In this document: positions 6,455 to 13,997 of the stretch, in pieces | Layout of the letters: every line of letters starts with the position of its first letter | How positions within the stretch are numbered: the stretch's first letter is position 1 | NCBI GenBank assembly: GCA_001552515.1 | Contig: BCRI01000075.1 | Coordinates: 1-35,494, forward strand | Length of the DNA: 35,494 nt | From: Sphaerimonospora mesophila NBRC 14179 = JCM 3151 | GTDB lineage: Bacteria > Actinomycetota > Actinomycetes > Streptosporangiales > Streptosporangiaceae | Direction: 5' to 3' | The notes under the pieces: model-generated | Databases searched by the model: none | The model's input: the letters and a program-made list of their open reading frames with translations, nothing else | Told to the model about the DNA's origin: nothing | Made by a program: the position numbers and the translations under genes

Positions 6455-8031
6455 ACGGACGACACAACGGACGGGACAACGGACGACATGACGGACGGGA
6501 CAACGGACGACATGACGGGCGACGCGGCGGGCGTCTCAACGGGCCCCTGGTCATCGTGGGCGACTCCCTACTGGACGTGGACGTAGAGGGTGACGCGGGG
6601 CGGCTGTGCCCGGACGCGCCGGTCCCCGTCGTGGAGGGACGGGCCGAGCACCACCGCCCGGGTGGAGCCGGGCTGGCCGCGCTGCTGGCCGCCTGCGAAG
6701 CCGCCGAGGTCGTGTTGATCACCTCGATCGGGGACGACGCGCCGGGCCGTCGGCTGCGTGATCTGCTCTCGGGCTCCGTCGAGGTCATCCGCCTGCCCAT
6801 GGAGGGCGCGACGGTGTGCAAGACGAGGGTGCGCGCCCGGGGGCAGACCCTGCTCAGGATCGACACGGGCGACGGGCGTCCCATGGTCGCCGGTCCGTCG
6901 GGTGAGGCGCCGCGCTGTGCCGCTGAGGCGCTTCGCTGTGCCGCTGACGCGCTTCGCGGGGCGAGCGCCGTTCTCGTCGCGGACTACGGCGGGGGCGTGG
7001 CCGACCTGTGTCGGGAACAGCTGGGAGAGCTTGCCGTCCCCGTCGTTTGGGATCCCCATCCCCGAGGCTCGCTGCCGGTTCCCGGATGCGCTCTGGTCAC
7101 GCCCAGCGAGGCCGAGGCGCGGTCGCTGTTCCGGGAACCGTTCGGCAGACCCGACGGCAGACCACACGGCAGACCACACGAGAGACCACACAGCCGATCA
7201 CATGATGGGTCGCCGCGCGCCGAGCCGTACGACGGCTCGTACGACGGTTGTCCGGAGCGGGTGGCACGCGGACTGGTACGCGACCTCGAAGCGGAGGCGG
7301 TGGCGATCACATTGGGGGAGCGCGGGGCCGTGCTCGCGCGTAGAGGCGGCCGGTGCGTCCCGGTGCCCGCGCCAACGGTCGCCGTCGGACGGGACGTCTG
7401 CGGGGCGGGAGATCGCCTCGCGGCGGTGGCGGCGCTCGCGCTGGCGGACGGCGCGTCCACCGAGGACGCGGTGGTCGCGGCGGTCGGCGAGGCCACCCGG
7501 TTCGTCGAGGAGGGCGGCGCCGCCGCGCTCCGGATGCCCTGCCCCGCCCCGGAGCCGGCCACGCCGTACGCTCCGGGCGCCTCGGCCTTCGACGTGGCGG
7601 CGTCCGTACGGGCGGCCGGCGGCCGCCTCATCGCCACCGGCGGCTGCTTCGACCTGCTGCACGCCGGGCATGTGAGCCTGCTGCGGCGGGCGCGTGCGCT
7701 CGGCGACGCGCTCGTGGTGTGCCTGAACTCCGACGATTCCATCCGCCGGCTGAAGGGGCCGAACCGCCCGCTGGTGGGTGAGCGGGACCGTGTGGAGGTG
7801 CTGCGGGCGCTGGGCTGCGTGGACGCGGTGACCGTTTTCGAAGAGGACACCCCTTCCAGGGCGATCGAGAGGCTGTGTCCCGACGTGTGGGTGAAGGGCG
7901 GCGACTACACCGAACGGGCGATGCCCGAGGCGGAGGCCGTCCGCCGGGCGGGGGGTGAGGTCGTGATCCTGCCGAGCGTCCCCGGATACTCCACGACCGG
8001 GCTGATCGCCGCAGCTCAGGCCGTCTCCTGA
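6451..8031 (+). CDS. hldE: Bifunctional heptose 7-phosphate kinase / heptose 1-phosphate adenylyltransferase
   Basis: 526 residues from GTG 6451, overlapping gmhA by 4 bp. Residues about 30-355 form the PfkB/RfaE kinase: VIVGDSLLDVDVEGD, the APVPVVEG...RPGGAG substrate region, and GAGD in DVCGAGDRLAAVAAL. Residues about 380-525 form the cytidylyltransferase-like domain: RLIATGGCFDLLHAGHVSLL with the HxGH nucleotide motif, then VKGGDYT and a GYSTTGLI end. The enzyme phosphorylates heptose 7-phosphate at C1 and, after GmhB acts, adds AMP. Oddities are a Gly-Arg-rich N-terminal tail built of seven 12-bp units (6457-6540), a 21-bp repeat (6904-6959) and five further 12-bp units (7144-7203), all in frame. 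The last breaks the kinase domain between LFREPFG and the CPERVARGLVRDL helix. A longer frame to 5974 is only an extension across gmhA. Confidence 0.92.
   Translation: MNGRHNGRDNGRHDGRDNGRHDGRRGGRLNGPLVIVGDSLLDVDVEGDAGRLCPDAPVPVVEGRAEHHRPGGAGLAALLAACEAAEVVLITSIGDDAPGRRLRDLLSGSVEVIRLPMEGATVCKTRVRARGQTLLRIDTGDGRPMVAGPSGEAPRCAAEALRCAADALRGASAVLVADYGGGVADLCREQLGELAVPVVWDPHPRGSLPVPGCALVTPSEAEARSLFREPFGRPDGRPHGRPHERPHSRSHDGSPRAEPYDGSYDGCPERVARGLVRDLEAEAVAITLGERGAVLARRGGRCVPVPAPTVAVGRDVCGAGDRLAAVAALALADGASTEDAVVAAVGEATRFVEEGGAAALRMPCPAPEPATPYAPGASAFDVAASVRAAGGRLIATGGCFDLLHAGHVSLLRRARALGDALVVCLNSDDSIRRLKGPNRPLVGERDRVEVLRALGCVDAVTVFEEDTPSRAIERLCPDVWVKGGDYTERAMPEAEAVRRAGGEVVILPSVPGYSTTGLIAAAQAVS
6457..6540 (+). 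repeat. 12-bp tandem repeat, 7 units, in the hldE N-terminus
   Basis: Seven successive 12-bp units, alternating GGACGACATGAC and GGACGGGACAAC types and decaying towards the end. They encode a G-R-x-x tetrapeptide ladder (GRHN, GRDN, GRHD, GRDN, GRHD, GRRG, GRLN). The period is a multiple of three, so the frame is kept. Confidence 0.85.
6904..6959 (+). repeat. 21-bp tandem repeat, 2.7 units, inside hldE
   Basis: Units at 6904-6924 and 6925-6945 differ at three positions, and a partial third runs to 6959. They encode EAPRCAA, EALRCAA and DALRGA in the kinase domain just before the ASAVLVADYGGG strand. Confidence 0.7.
7144..7203 (+). repeat. 12-bp tandem repeat, 5 units, inside the hldE kinase domain
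   Basis: Units of the GGCAGACCACAC type at 7144, 7156, 7168, 7180 and 7192, encoding GRPD, GRPH, GRPH, ERPH, SRSH. A short 12-bp duplication (SYDG-like, about 7227-7250) follows. It is an in-frame, polar, probably surface-loop insertion. Confidence 0.8.
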
Positions 8032-8111
8032 GGTTCTCGCTGGTCCTTCGCCCCGCGTTCCCTATGTCACGTCCTACGTCACCTGTTACGTCAAGGAAAG
8101 GGACTGAATCG

Positions 8112-8792
8112 ATGCTGGGAAACATTCTGATCACCGGTGGCGCCTCCGGCCTTGGGCGGGCTACCGCGCTCGCCGTCGCCAAGGAAGGCGGCCGCCCGCT
8201 GGTGATCGATGTGAACGAACCGGACGGTGATGTGGACCACGTGCGTGCCGACCTCGCCGACCGGGGGCAGGCCGAGCGTGCGGTGCGTGAGCTCGCGGAG
8301 CGTGCCGGCGGGCTCGACGGTGTGGTGACCGCCGCGGGAATCGACGCGTGCGGGCGCCTTGAGGACATCCAGGCGGCGGACTGGGAACGGGTGATCGCCG
8401 TCAACCTTCTCGGCACGGCTTCGGTGATCCGGGCGGCCCTGCCGTACCTGCGCGAGAGCGGGGGCAAGGTGGTCACGGTCGCCTCCACCCTGGGGGTGCG
8501 CGCGGTGAGCGACGCGACGGCCTACTGCGCGGCCAAGTTCGGCGTGGTCGGGTTCACCCGGGCGCTCGCCGCCGAGCTCGCGGGCCAGGTGGGGGTGACG
8601 CTGCTGATCCCGGGCGGTATGCACACGAACTTCTTCGAGGGACGGGAGGAGAAGTATCGGCCGGGGCCCGATGCGAAGCTCAACCAGCCCGAGGACGTGG
8701 CGGCGGCCATCGTCTTCGCGCTCGGCCGTCCCGAGGGCTGCGAGGTGCGGGAATTGGTCGTCTGCGCCTCCACGGAGACGTCGTGGCCCTGA
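8112..8792 (+). CDS. Short-chain dehydrogenase/reductase (SDR)
   Basis: 226 residues from ATG 8112. A GGAAAGGGA stretch about 9 nt upstream supports this start over the in-frame ATG at 8064. Classical SDR features: NILITGGASGLGRATAL (TGxxxGxG cofactor loop), the D-V-N acidic end of beta-2, an AAG in VVTAAGIDA, and the catalytic triad Ser125, Tyr138, Lys142 (YCAAK). It is much shorter than the HldD epimerase (about 310) and lacks the extended-SDR YxxxK context, so it is not a straightforward HldD. It may reduce or oxidise a sugar or aglycone in the glycan pathway. It lies between hldE and the second GT9 gene, whose start overlaps its end by 10 bp. Confidence 0.85.
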   Translation: MLGNILITGGASGLGRATALAVAKEGGRPLVIDVNEPDGDVDHVRADLADRGQAERAVRELAERAGGLDGVVTAAGIDACGRLEDIQAADWERVIAVNLLGTASVIRAALPYLRESGGKVVTVASTLGVRAVSDATAYCAAKFGVVGFTRALAAELAGQVGVTLLIPGGMHTNFFEGREEKYRPGPDAKLNQPEDVAAAIVFALGRPEGCEVRELVVCASTETSWP

Positions 8793-9934
8793 GCCGTACG
8801 GAGACCGGCCGTACGGAGACCGGCCGTACGGAGAGCGACGGGCGTCCCGTGCTCCTGGTGCTGCGCGGGCTGGGACTGGGTGATCTGCTGACCGCGGTTC
8901 CGGCGCTGCGCGCCCTGCGGCGCGCCCATCCGGAGCACCGGATCGTGCTGGCCGCGCCCGCGCACCTGGGCGGTCTGCTGCCGCTGATCGGCGCGGTCGA
9001 CGACCTGATCGACGTGTCCGGGCCGGGTCCGGTGCCGATGGGTCCTGTGCCGATGGGTGAGCCAATGGGTACGGCGTCGCTGGGTACGGCTCCGTCGAGT
9101 ACGGTGCCGTACGGTTCGGCTGGTTTTGTGGATATCGCCGTCAACCTGCACGGCAGCGGACCGCAGAGTGTCGTCGCGCTGCGCCGCGCCCGGCGGCTGC
9201 TCACCCACGCGCATCCGGCCGTACCCGGCGTGGCCGGGCCACCCTGGCGGCCCGAGATCCACGAGGTGCGGCGATGGTGCGAGATGCTCGAGTGGTACGG
9301 CATCGCCGCCGATCCGGGAGATCTCGCGCTGCGCGATCCCGGTCCCGGCCGGTGGGCGGGTGCCGAGGTCGTCATCCACCCGGGCGCCGGATATGCGGCC
9401 AAGCGGTGGCCGCCGGATCGGTTCGCCGAGGTGGCCGCGGAGCTGAGCCGCCTCGGCCACCAAGTCGTGATCACGGGAGGGGCGACGGAGATCGCTCTCG
9501 CCCGCCAGGTGGCGGTGCTCGCCGGTCTGCCGGCGGCACATGTGCTTGCCGGCCGTACGGATCTGCGGGAACTGGCCGCACTGACCGCCGGCGCCAAGCT
9601 GGTGATCTGCGGTGACACCGGAATGTCCCACCTCGCCACGGCCGTGGGAACGCCGTCGGTGGTGATCTACGGCCCGGTCTCGCCCGCTCTGTGGGGGCCG
9701 CCCTCCGGTCATCCGCATGTCACGCTGTGGGCCGGGCGGACCGGTGATCCGTACGGCGATCGGCCGTCGGAGGGACTGCTGGAGATAGGTGTCGGCGAGG
9801 TCCTCGACGCGGCCCACGAGCTGCTGCGGACCCGGTCGGTTGATCGTCGAGAGGGGCGTCAACCGGCGGACAGCGCACGCGAGGCGGTCTCGACGATCTC
9901 CGCCAGCCTGCCGCCGTGCGCGCCGCGCCAGTAG
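8783..9934 (+). CDS. GT9-family glycosyltransferase (heptosyltransferase-like), second copy
   Basis: 383 residues from GTG 8783, overlapping the SDR end by 10 bp. GT9 marks: VLLVLRGLGLGDLLTAVPALRALRRAHP at the N-terminus, then VIHPGAGYAAKRWPPDRF and VICGDTGMSHLATAVGTPSVVIYGP, here with the canonical DTGxxHLA. The N-terminus carries three 15-bp repeat units (TETGR-type), and a second low-complexity block of GPVPMG-like units sits near residue 85, between the ligand-free and donor parts of the N-domain. The core lengths are otherwise normal. The 3' end runs 76 bp into the convergent Mut7-C gene. As the last gene of the heptose operon it probably adds a second heptose. Confidence 0.88.
   Translation: MALSRTETGRTETGRTESDGRPVLLVLRGLGLGDLLTAVPALRALRRAHPEHRIVLAAPAHLGGLLPLIGAVDDLIDVSGPGPVPMGPVPMGEPMGTASLGTAPSSTVPYGSAGFVDIAVNLHGSGPQSVVALRRARRLLTHAHPAVPGVAGPPWRPEIHEVRRWCEMLEWYGIAADPGDLALRDPGPGRWAGAEVVIHPGAGYAAKRWPPDRFAEVAAELSRLGHQVVITGGATEIALARQVAVLAGLPAAHVLAGRTDLRELAALTAGAKLVICGDTGMSHLATAVGTPSVVIYGPVSPALWGPPSGHPHVTLWAGRTGDPYGDRPSEGLLEIGVGEVLDAAHELLRTRSVDRREGRQPADSAREAVSTISASLPPCAPRQ
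8794..8838 (+). repeat. 15-bp tandem repeat, 3 units, at the start of the second GT9 gene
   Basis: CCGTACGGAGACCGG at 8794-8808 and 8809-8823, with a two-to-three-base variant at 8824-8838. It encodes repeated RTETG residues before the first strand of the enzyme. Confidence 0.8.
9029..9115 (+). repeat. Degenerate 15/12-bp tandem repeat, 6 units, inside the second GT9 gene
   Basis: Units ending in GGGT or a close variant at 9029, 9044, 9059 (12 bp), 9071, 9086 and 9101. They encode GPVPMG, GPVPMG, EPMG, TASLG, TAPSS and TVPYG-like pentapeptides. The insertion falls between the VDDLIDVSG strand and VDIAVNLHGSG. Confidence 0.7.
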
Positions 9935-10578
9935 ACCCGGCCGCAGGCGAGGCAGCGGGCGAACGTGTCGTAGGTGCGGCGCGTTCCCGGCAGCAGCTCC
10001 GCCTCGACCTCGCCCTTGCCGACCGATGACAGCGGGCCGTTGCACGCGGTGCACCGCGTCCAAGGGGCGAGCGGGGGCCGGAAACGGTCGAGCACGTCGA
10101 GGAACTGCTCCAGGGGCCGGGTGCCGCGGACGTGGGCGCCGAGCCACAGCGCCCGGCGGCGCAGAATCCCGCGATCCTGGGTGAGCAGCACCCTGCGCTC
10201 CGCGCCCGCCTGCGCGATCAACGCGTCGTCGTCGAGGTCGTTGCGGTAGGCGACGTCCACCCCCACCAGCCGCAGCCATCGGGCGAGGGTGCCGAGATGG
10301 ACGTCGAGAACGAATCGAGCGGCCGGAATGGGCTGCGGCCGGGACATCCCCGGCACCTCCACCACGTCACGGAGCCGGGGACGGTACGAGGGAGCGACCG
10401 GGCGGCCGCCGACGAGAAGTCCGCCGACCTCGGTCAGCGGCACTCCCGCCGACTCGATCACGTGCCCGAGCGACGACGTGCCGTCGTAGGGAAGCCGCAG
10501 CTCGTCACGCCGGCGTCGGGGTGGCAGGAAGATCCACAGCTCCGACGCGAAGCGTACGGACAGTTCTGCCTGTTCCAC
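9859..10578 (-). CDS. Mut7-C family protein with N-terminal ubiquitin-like domain (putative ribonuclease)
   Basis: 239 residues. Residues 1-75 form a ThiS/MoaD-like beta-grasp segment (AELSVRFASELWIFLPP...VVEVPGM). Residues about 88-235 are Mut7-C: FVLDVHLGTLARWLRLVGVDVAYRNDLDDDALI with PIN-like acidic residues, then VLLTQDRGILRRR, and a zinc ribbon formed by CTACNGPL and CLACGRVYWRG. Family members are annotated as PIN-fold ribonucleases of unknown target. The GTG start (10578) has only GGACG close upstream, so the exact start is uncertain. The 3' end overlaps the convergent GT9 gene by 76 bp. There is no obvious functional link to its neighbours. Confidence 0.88.
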   Translation of the reverse strand: MEQAELSVRFASELWIFLPPRRRRDELRLPYDGTSSLGHVIESAGVPLTEVGGLLVGGRPVAPSYRPRLRDVVEVPGMSRPQPIPAARFVLDVHLGTLARWLRLVGVDVAYRNDLDDDALIAQAGAERRVLLTQDRGILRRRALWLGAHVRGTRPLEQFLDVLDRFRPPLAPWTRCTACNGPLSSVGKGEVEAELLPGTRRTYDTFARCLACGRVYWRGAHGGRLAEIVETASRALSAG

Positions 10579-10652
10579 CCGTCCAGCATGTCAGCTCTGC
10601 CCGGCCGAGCAGTACCGGCCGAGTAGTTCAGGCCGCAGTACTGACGAGCAGT

Positions 10653-10698
10653 GCGGCCCGGCCGTCGGTCGCCGGGGGGCGAGGACGGGCCGGGCCGC
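10653..10698. terminator. GC-rich hairpin downstream of the SPW gene
   Basis: GCGGCCCGGCC-GTC pairs with GACGGGCCGGGCCGC (one bulged base) around an 18-nt loop. It begins about 13 bp after the SPW stop and also precedes the Mut7-C gene start. There is no T tract, as is common for actinomycete terminators. Confidence 0.55.
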
Positions 10699-10710
10699 GG
10701 CGGGAGGCGA

Positions 10711-11058
10711 TCAGGCGTTGGCCGCCGCCCCGGTGCGGGCCTGGACCGCGGTCAGCAGGCCGACCACGACCGTGACGCCGCCGGCGATCCAGGCCGTCCA
10801 GGCCGCGGCGGCGTCGCCGTCGAAGCCGAAGGCCCAGGGCGACACGAACAGCAGGGCGCCGAAGGCCGCGGTGACCCAGGAGCTCGCCCCACCGGCGCCG
10901 AGGATCGCCCACAGGGCGGATACCAGGAGAAGCGCTCCGAGCAGGAGCAGCGGCTGGCCCGCCGCGCTGACGTCGCTCGCCCAGAAGAATGCGGCGAGGA
11001 TCGAGACCAGGCCCGCGAGCAGGGCGACGATGTCGGACAGAGATCTCGTGAGGTCCAT
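10711..11058 (-). CDS. SPW-repeat membrane protein
   Basis: 115 residues with about four hydrophobic segments: SDIVALLAGLVSILAAFFWA, QPLLLLGALLLVSALWAIL, SSWVTAAFGALLFVSPWAFGF and TAWIAGGVTVVVGLLTAV. The SPW signature (SPWAFGF) with the preceding W-V-T/x-G-x-L pattern marks the SPW repeat family. Only the C-terminal copy keeps SPW; in the N-terminal half the corresponding place reads FFWASD. Family function is unknown. The start is ATG 11058 with GGAGG 6 nt upstream. It is probably monocistronic, with a palindrome about 50-65 bp upstream and a hairpin after the stop. Confidence 0.85.
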   Translation of the reverse strand: MDLTRSLSDIVALLAGLVSILAAFFWASDVSAAGQPLLLLGALLLVSALWAILGAGGASSWVTAAFGALLFVSPWAFGFDGDAAAAWTAWIAGGVTVVVGLLTAVQARTGAAANA

Positions 11059-11109
11059 CCGTAGCCTCCGAACATGAGAGGTGACCCGTTGCTTCGAAGG
11101 TCTGCTTGA

Positions 11110-11125
11110 TTGACCGCCCGGTCAA
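11110..11125. promoter_or_regulatory. 16-bp palindrome upstream of the SPW gene, TetR-type operator candidate
   Basis: TTGACCG-CC-CGGTCAA is a perfect 7-bp dyad with a 2-bp centre, 52-67 bp upstream of the SPW start. On the minus strand its TTGACC half could double as a -35 element. The spacing resembles sites of TetR-like regulators. No such regulator is encoded in the window. Confidence 0.45.
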
Positions 11126-11158
11126 CACTCCGCCACGTCAGGGTTCCCTAACCGACCG

Positions 11159-11189
11159 TGGCCGCCGGCCCGTGGGGAGCCGGCGGCCA
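11159..11189. terminator. Strong hairpin downstream of the M14 carboxypeptidase gene
   Basis: TGGCCGCCGGC and GCCGGCGGCCA form a perfect 11-bp stem with a 9-nt loop, about 80 bp after the M14 stop. It lies between two minus-strand genes and likely ends the M14 transcript. No T-run follows. Confidence 0.6.
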
Positions 11190-11266
11190 TCGTCTCGTTG
11201 TCGTGTGGCTGCCGCGGTTCAGACGGCGGTTCGGATGCAGCCGTTCAGGCGTCGGGCGTCAGGGGA

Positions 11267-13687
11267 TCAACGACCGCCGCCGACGTTGACCGTCGCCTTG
11301 TTGTAGTTCTTTCCGTTTCCTTCCGGCTTGTAGTTCTTCTCGGCGTTGCCCGCGAGGTCCATCGAGAACCAGTGCACCTCGGTGGTCTTGTCGATGGTGA
11401 TCGGCTGGGCGCCTTCGCGCATGCCGGCCGCGGTCAGCTTCGGCGAGTTCAGCGTGGGACGGCTGCCGTCGAGCGTGTAGTAGATGTTCGCCGGCTCGTC
11501 GACGGTGAAGGTAAAGGTCGCGGAGGTGTCGGTCCTGCCGGTCACCTCGAGCCGCGACTCGGGACGGTTCTTGTCGTGCGCGTAGGCGCGGGCGACCTCG
11601 AGGATGGCGATCTGGCCGTTGGCGAACTCCATGGCCTCCTCGTGACCCTCGCTGAACGGCGGCTGGAAGCCGACCGCCGTGTAGCGCTTGGTCTGCGGGT
11701 CGTAGATGTCCGCGCCGACCTCGAAGTCCCAGCCGATGATGCCCCGGTTGTACCAGTGCTCGTCGGCGCTGTTGCCGGCCGCGGAGTACAGCACGTCGAT
11801 CACCGGGCCGGTTCGGCCCGGCCAGATGGCCGTACCGCGCCAGCCCTGGACGGCGGACAGGATGTGACCGGAGGCGTTCCAGAAGAAGTTCTCCGTGCCG
11901 AGGTCCGTCCGCGGCAGGGTCTCCCGCCCGGCGGTCTTGTACGCCCCCGGAGGCCACATGAAGTAGCCGCCGTAGGAGTGGGTGTTCATCGCGAACTTGA
12001 TGTTCGGGTACTGCTCGGTGAGCCACACCTGGTTGCGCGCCTCCGGCTCCGAGAGTTCGGCCGGGCCGGCGTAGGTGTCGCTGGTGCAGTTCGTCGAGGC
12101 GCCGTTGTAGCCGTCGCGTACGGAGCCGACCGTGAAGTTGCGGTTGAGGTCGACGCCCCAGGAGTTGCGCGCCGCCGGGTCGCTGAAGTTGGCCGCGCAG
12201 TGGTTGGTCATGTTGCGGCGCTGCATGTTGAAGTCGTACAGCGAATAGTGGCCGCCGTCGGGGTTGGCCGTCGGCATGATGAAGATGTCGAGATCGTCAA
12301 CCAGCTTCTTGGTGCTCGCGTCCTTCGCGTAGTTGCGCAGCAGCCGCTCGGCGGTCTCCACACAGGTGATCGGGGTGACCCACTCGCGGGCGTGCTCCTG
12401 GCAGTAGAGGAACACGCCGGTCTTCGACCCGTCCCGCTGCTTGCCGATGCGCAGTGCCTTCACCTGGAACGGCTCACGCGAGACGCTCGCCGGCGCCTTC
12501 AGATTGTCGGTCAGCCTGGTCGCGGAGGCCGCTGCCACCACACCGGTGCCCGTGCCGGTCCGGTAGAGGCTGGCGGTCAGCAGCGCCGAGGCCGCCGCGT
12601 CGGCGTTGAGTGCGTCCACGACCTGACGCGCCGTGCTGGAGATCGCGCCGGACGCGTTCGTGGCCAGGTTGACCACGACGTCCTTGCCGTTCACCGCGAC
12701 CGACAGCGGGGCCGCGGCGGTGTCGGGCTTGACGAGCGCGATGCTGACGTCGTTGCCGCCCTCGCTCCCGTACGCCTTGGAGCTCACGTAGAACATGCCG
12801 GCCGTGGCGGTGCCGAACTGCGCCTGGGCGAGGCGGCGGTAGCCGTTCGTCTTGTACGGAAGATCGATGATCTGTGAGATCTTCGGGAACTCCCGGGACA
12901 GCGCCACGATCCGGTCGGTGACCTCGGTGGGGTCCATGTAATGGTCGACGAAGTCCTGCACGTAGTGCTTGCTCGGCGCCTTGCGCGGCGCGCCGAGCCA
13001 CTTGGTCACCGGCACGGTGATCGAGCCGCCGCGGTTGCTGGTGACGGTGACCTCGGCGGGTGCGGTGTCGACGGGCAACGGGGAGTTGAACCGGTGGTAC
13101 ATGTACTGCCCGGCGTCGGTGAAGCGGGACATCGTGGCGGTGCCGCCGTCCCAGGTCACGGTGAGCACGGTCTGGGCGTCCGTGGCGCTGGTCTTCACCT
13201 CGACCGAGAGGAAACGCTGATCGTCGAGGCTGGTGAACCACTCGGCGCGCAGCGGGGTCAGCGTGTCGGCCTCCTGGACGGCGGCCTGCGCGGATGCGAG
13301 GGCCTGCCGCCGCTCGGCCTGGTTCTCCGCGAAGTCGCTCTGGTCGGAGATCACGTCACGTACGTCGAAGCCCTGGTCACGCAGGCTCTGGGCCTCCTGC
13401 GGGCTGAGCACGGCATGGACCTCGATGCCGCCGTCGACCGGTTTGGTGTATTCCGCGAGGTCGACATCGAGAGCGGCGAGCCGGTCCAGGCCCGTCTGGT
13501 CCGGCACGACGATCCGCATCAGCGCGACGCCGTTCTGCTCGGTGCTCGGGAGTCGGTCGGGGGCGATCTCAGTTGTCTGGGGGGATGGATCGGCGAAGGC
13601 CGGTAGCGAGGTCAGGCCGATGACGAGGGGTAGGGTGAGCGCGGTCGCGAGGCGCCGCATTCTTCTCCCGCCGGGGACACTCCTCAT
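11267..13687 (-). CDS. Secreted M14-family zinc carboxypeptidase with C-terminal chitobiase-like domain
   Basis: 806 residues. A signal peptide (RRLATALTLPLVIGLTSLPAFA) is cleaved near residue 32. The propeptide-like region follows to about 240 and the M14 catalytic domain covers about 245-705. Zinc ligands His432 and Glu435 (EHARE) and His570 (NTHSYGGY), and catalytic Glu656 (WDFEVGAD) are all present. Residues about 300-400 form an extra beta-rich module (GNDVSIALVK...VAVNGKDVVVNLAT...ISSTARQVVDALNA) inserted before the zinc motif, a type otherwise seen in phage-tail and surface proteins. Residues about 710-806 (IYYTLDGSRPTLNSPKL) match a chitobiase/beta-hexosaminidase C-terminal domain. 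The start has GGAGGA 6 nt upstream; the internal Met10 is an alternative. It likely degrades proteins or peptides outside the cell and lies next to a secreted chitinase. Confidence 0.92.
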   Translation of the reverse strand: MRSVPGGRRMRRLATALTLPLVIGLTSLPAFADPSPQTTEIAPDRLPSTEQNGVALMRIVVPDQTGLDRLAALDVDLAEYTKPVDGGIEVHAVLSPQEAQSLRDQGFDVRDVISDQSDFAENQAERRQALASAQAAVQEADTLTPLRAEWFTSLDDQRFLSVEVKTSATDAQTVLTVTWDGGTATMSRFTDAGQYMYHRFNSPLPVDTAPAEVTVTSNRGGSITVPVTKWLGAPRKAPSKHYVQDFVDHYMDPTEVTDRIVALSREFPKISQIIDLPYKTNGYRRLAQAQFGTATAGMFYVSSKAYGSEGGNDVSIALVKPDTAAAPLSVAVNGKDVVVNLATNASGAISSTARQVVDALNADAAASALLTASLYRTGTGTGVVAAASATRLTDNLKAPASVSREPFQVKALRIGKQRDGSKTGVFLYCQEHAREWVTPITCVETAERLLRNYAKDASTKKLVDDLDIFIMPTANPDGGHYSLYDFNMQRRNMTNHCAANFSDPAARNSWGVDLNRNFTVGSVRDGYNGASTNCTSDTYAGPAELSEPEARNQVWLTEQYPNIKFAMNTHSYGGYFMWPPGAYKTAGRETLPRTDLGTENFFWNASGHILSAVQGWRGTAIWPGRTGPVIDVLYSAAGNSADEHWYNRGIIGWDFEVGADIYDPQTKRYTAVGFQPPFSEGHEEAMEFANGQIAILEVARAYAHDKNRPESRLEVTGRTDTSATFTFTVDEPANIYYTLDGSRPTLNSPKLTAAGMREGAQPITIDKTTEVHWFSMDLAGNAEKNYKPEGNGKNYNKATVNVGGGR

Positions 13688-13755
13688 TGAGATTCCTCCA
13701 TCGGGCGCGGCTGCCGGGGAGGGGGCCAGCCCGGCAGGATCACGCGAATGGGAGC

Positions 13756-13785
13756 AGTCTTGGCGAAGGTAGCAATCTTCGTCAA
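13756..13785 (-). promoter_or_regulatory. Possible promoter of the M14 gene
   Basis: On the minus strand TTGACG (13785-13780) is followed after 18 nt by AAGACT (13761-13756), about 70 bp before the M14 start. The -35 is good and the -10 weak. A near-palindrome (CGTACGA...TCGTATG) lies further upstream near 13825-13845. Confidence 0.3.
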
Positions 13786-13857
13786 CCCGGCATCGATTAC
13801 GAATTCAGGATGATTGCCCTGAGGCGTACGAGATGTCGTATGAGGGGTTAGACACCG

Positions 13858-13886
13858 CGGATCCGGGGGAAGCCCCCCCGGATCCG
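13858..13886. terminator. Strong hairpin downstream of the chitinase gene
   Basis: CGGATCCGGGGG and CCCCCGGATCCG form a perfect 12-bp stem with a 5-nt loop. It lies about 110 bp after the chitinase stop and ahead of the M14 promoter region, the expected place for an intrinsic terminator. Confidence 0.65.
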
Positions 13887-13911
13887 GGTGTCATTCGAGG
13901 CCCTATCTGGG

Positions 13912-13993
13912 CCGATTCCTTGAGATCGTCACTCGGGACCCGTTACCTGAGACCGATTCCTTGAGATCGTCACTCGGGACCCGCTATCTGAGA
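13912..13993. repeat. 41-bp tandem duplication abutting the chitinase stop codon
   Basis: Two 41-bp units (13912-13952, 13953-13993), both starting CCGATTCCTTGAGATCGTCA, differ only at two positions near their ends. The sequence next to them, CCGCTTACTTGAG at 13994-14006, contains the chitinase stop codon and looks like the start of a third, diverged unit. Part of the gene end therefore seems to have been duplicated outward. Confidence 0.85.
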
Positions 13994-13997
13994 CCGC

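Noticed and set aside
8112-8792. SDR as the HldD epimerase of the heptose pathway
   Set aside because: At 226 residues it is a classical short SDR (YCAAK), much shorter than HldD, and lacks its sugar-binding half.
13912-13993. CRISPR-like array
   Set aside because: The 41-bp units are directly tandem, with no spacers and only two copies.
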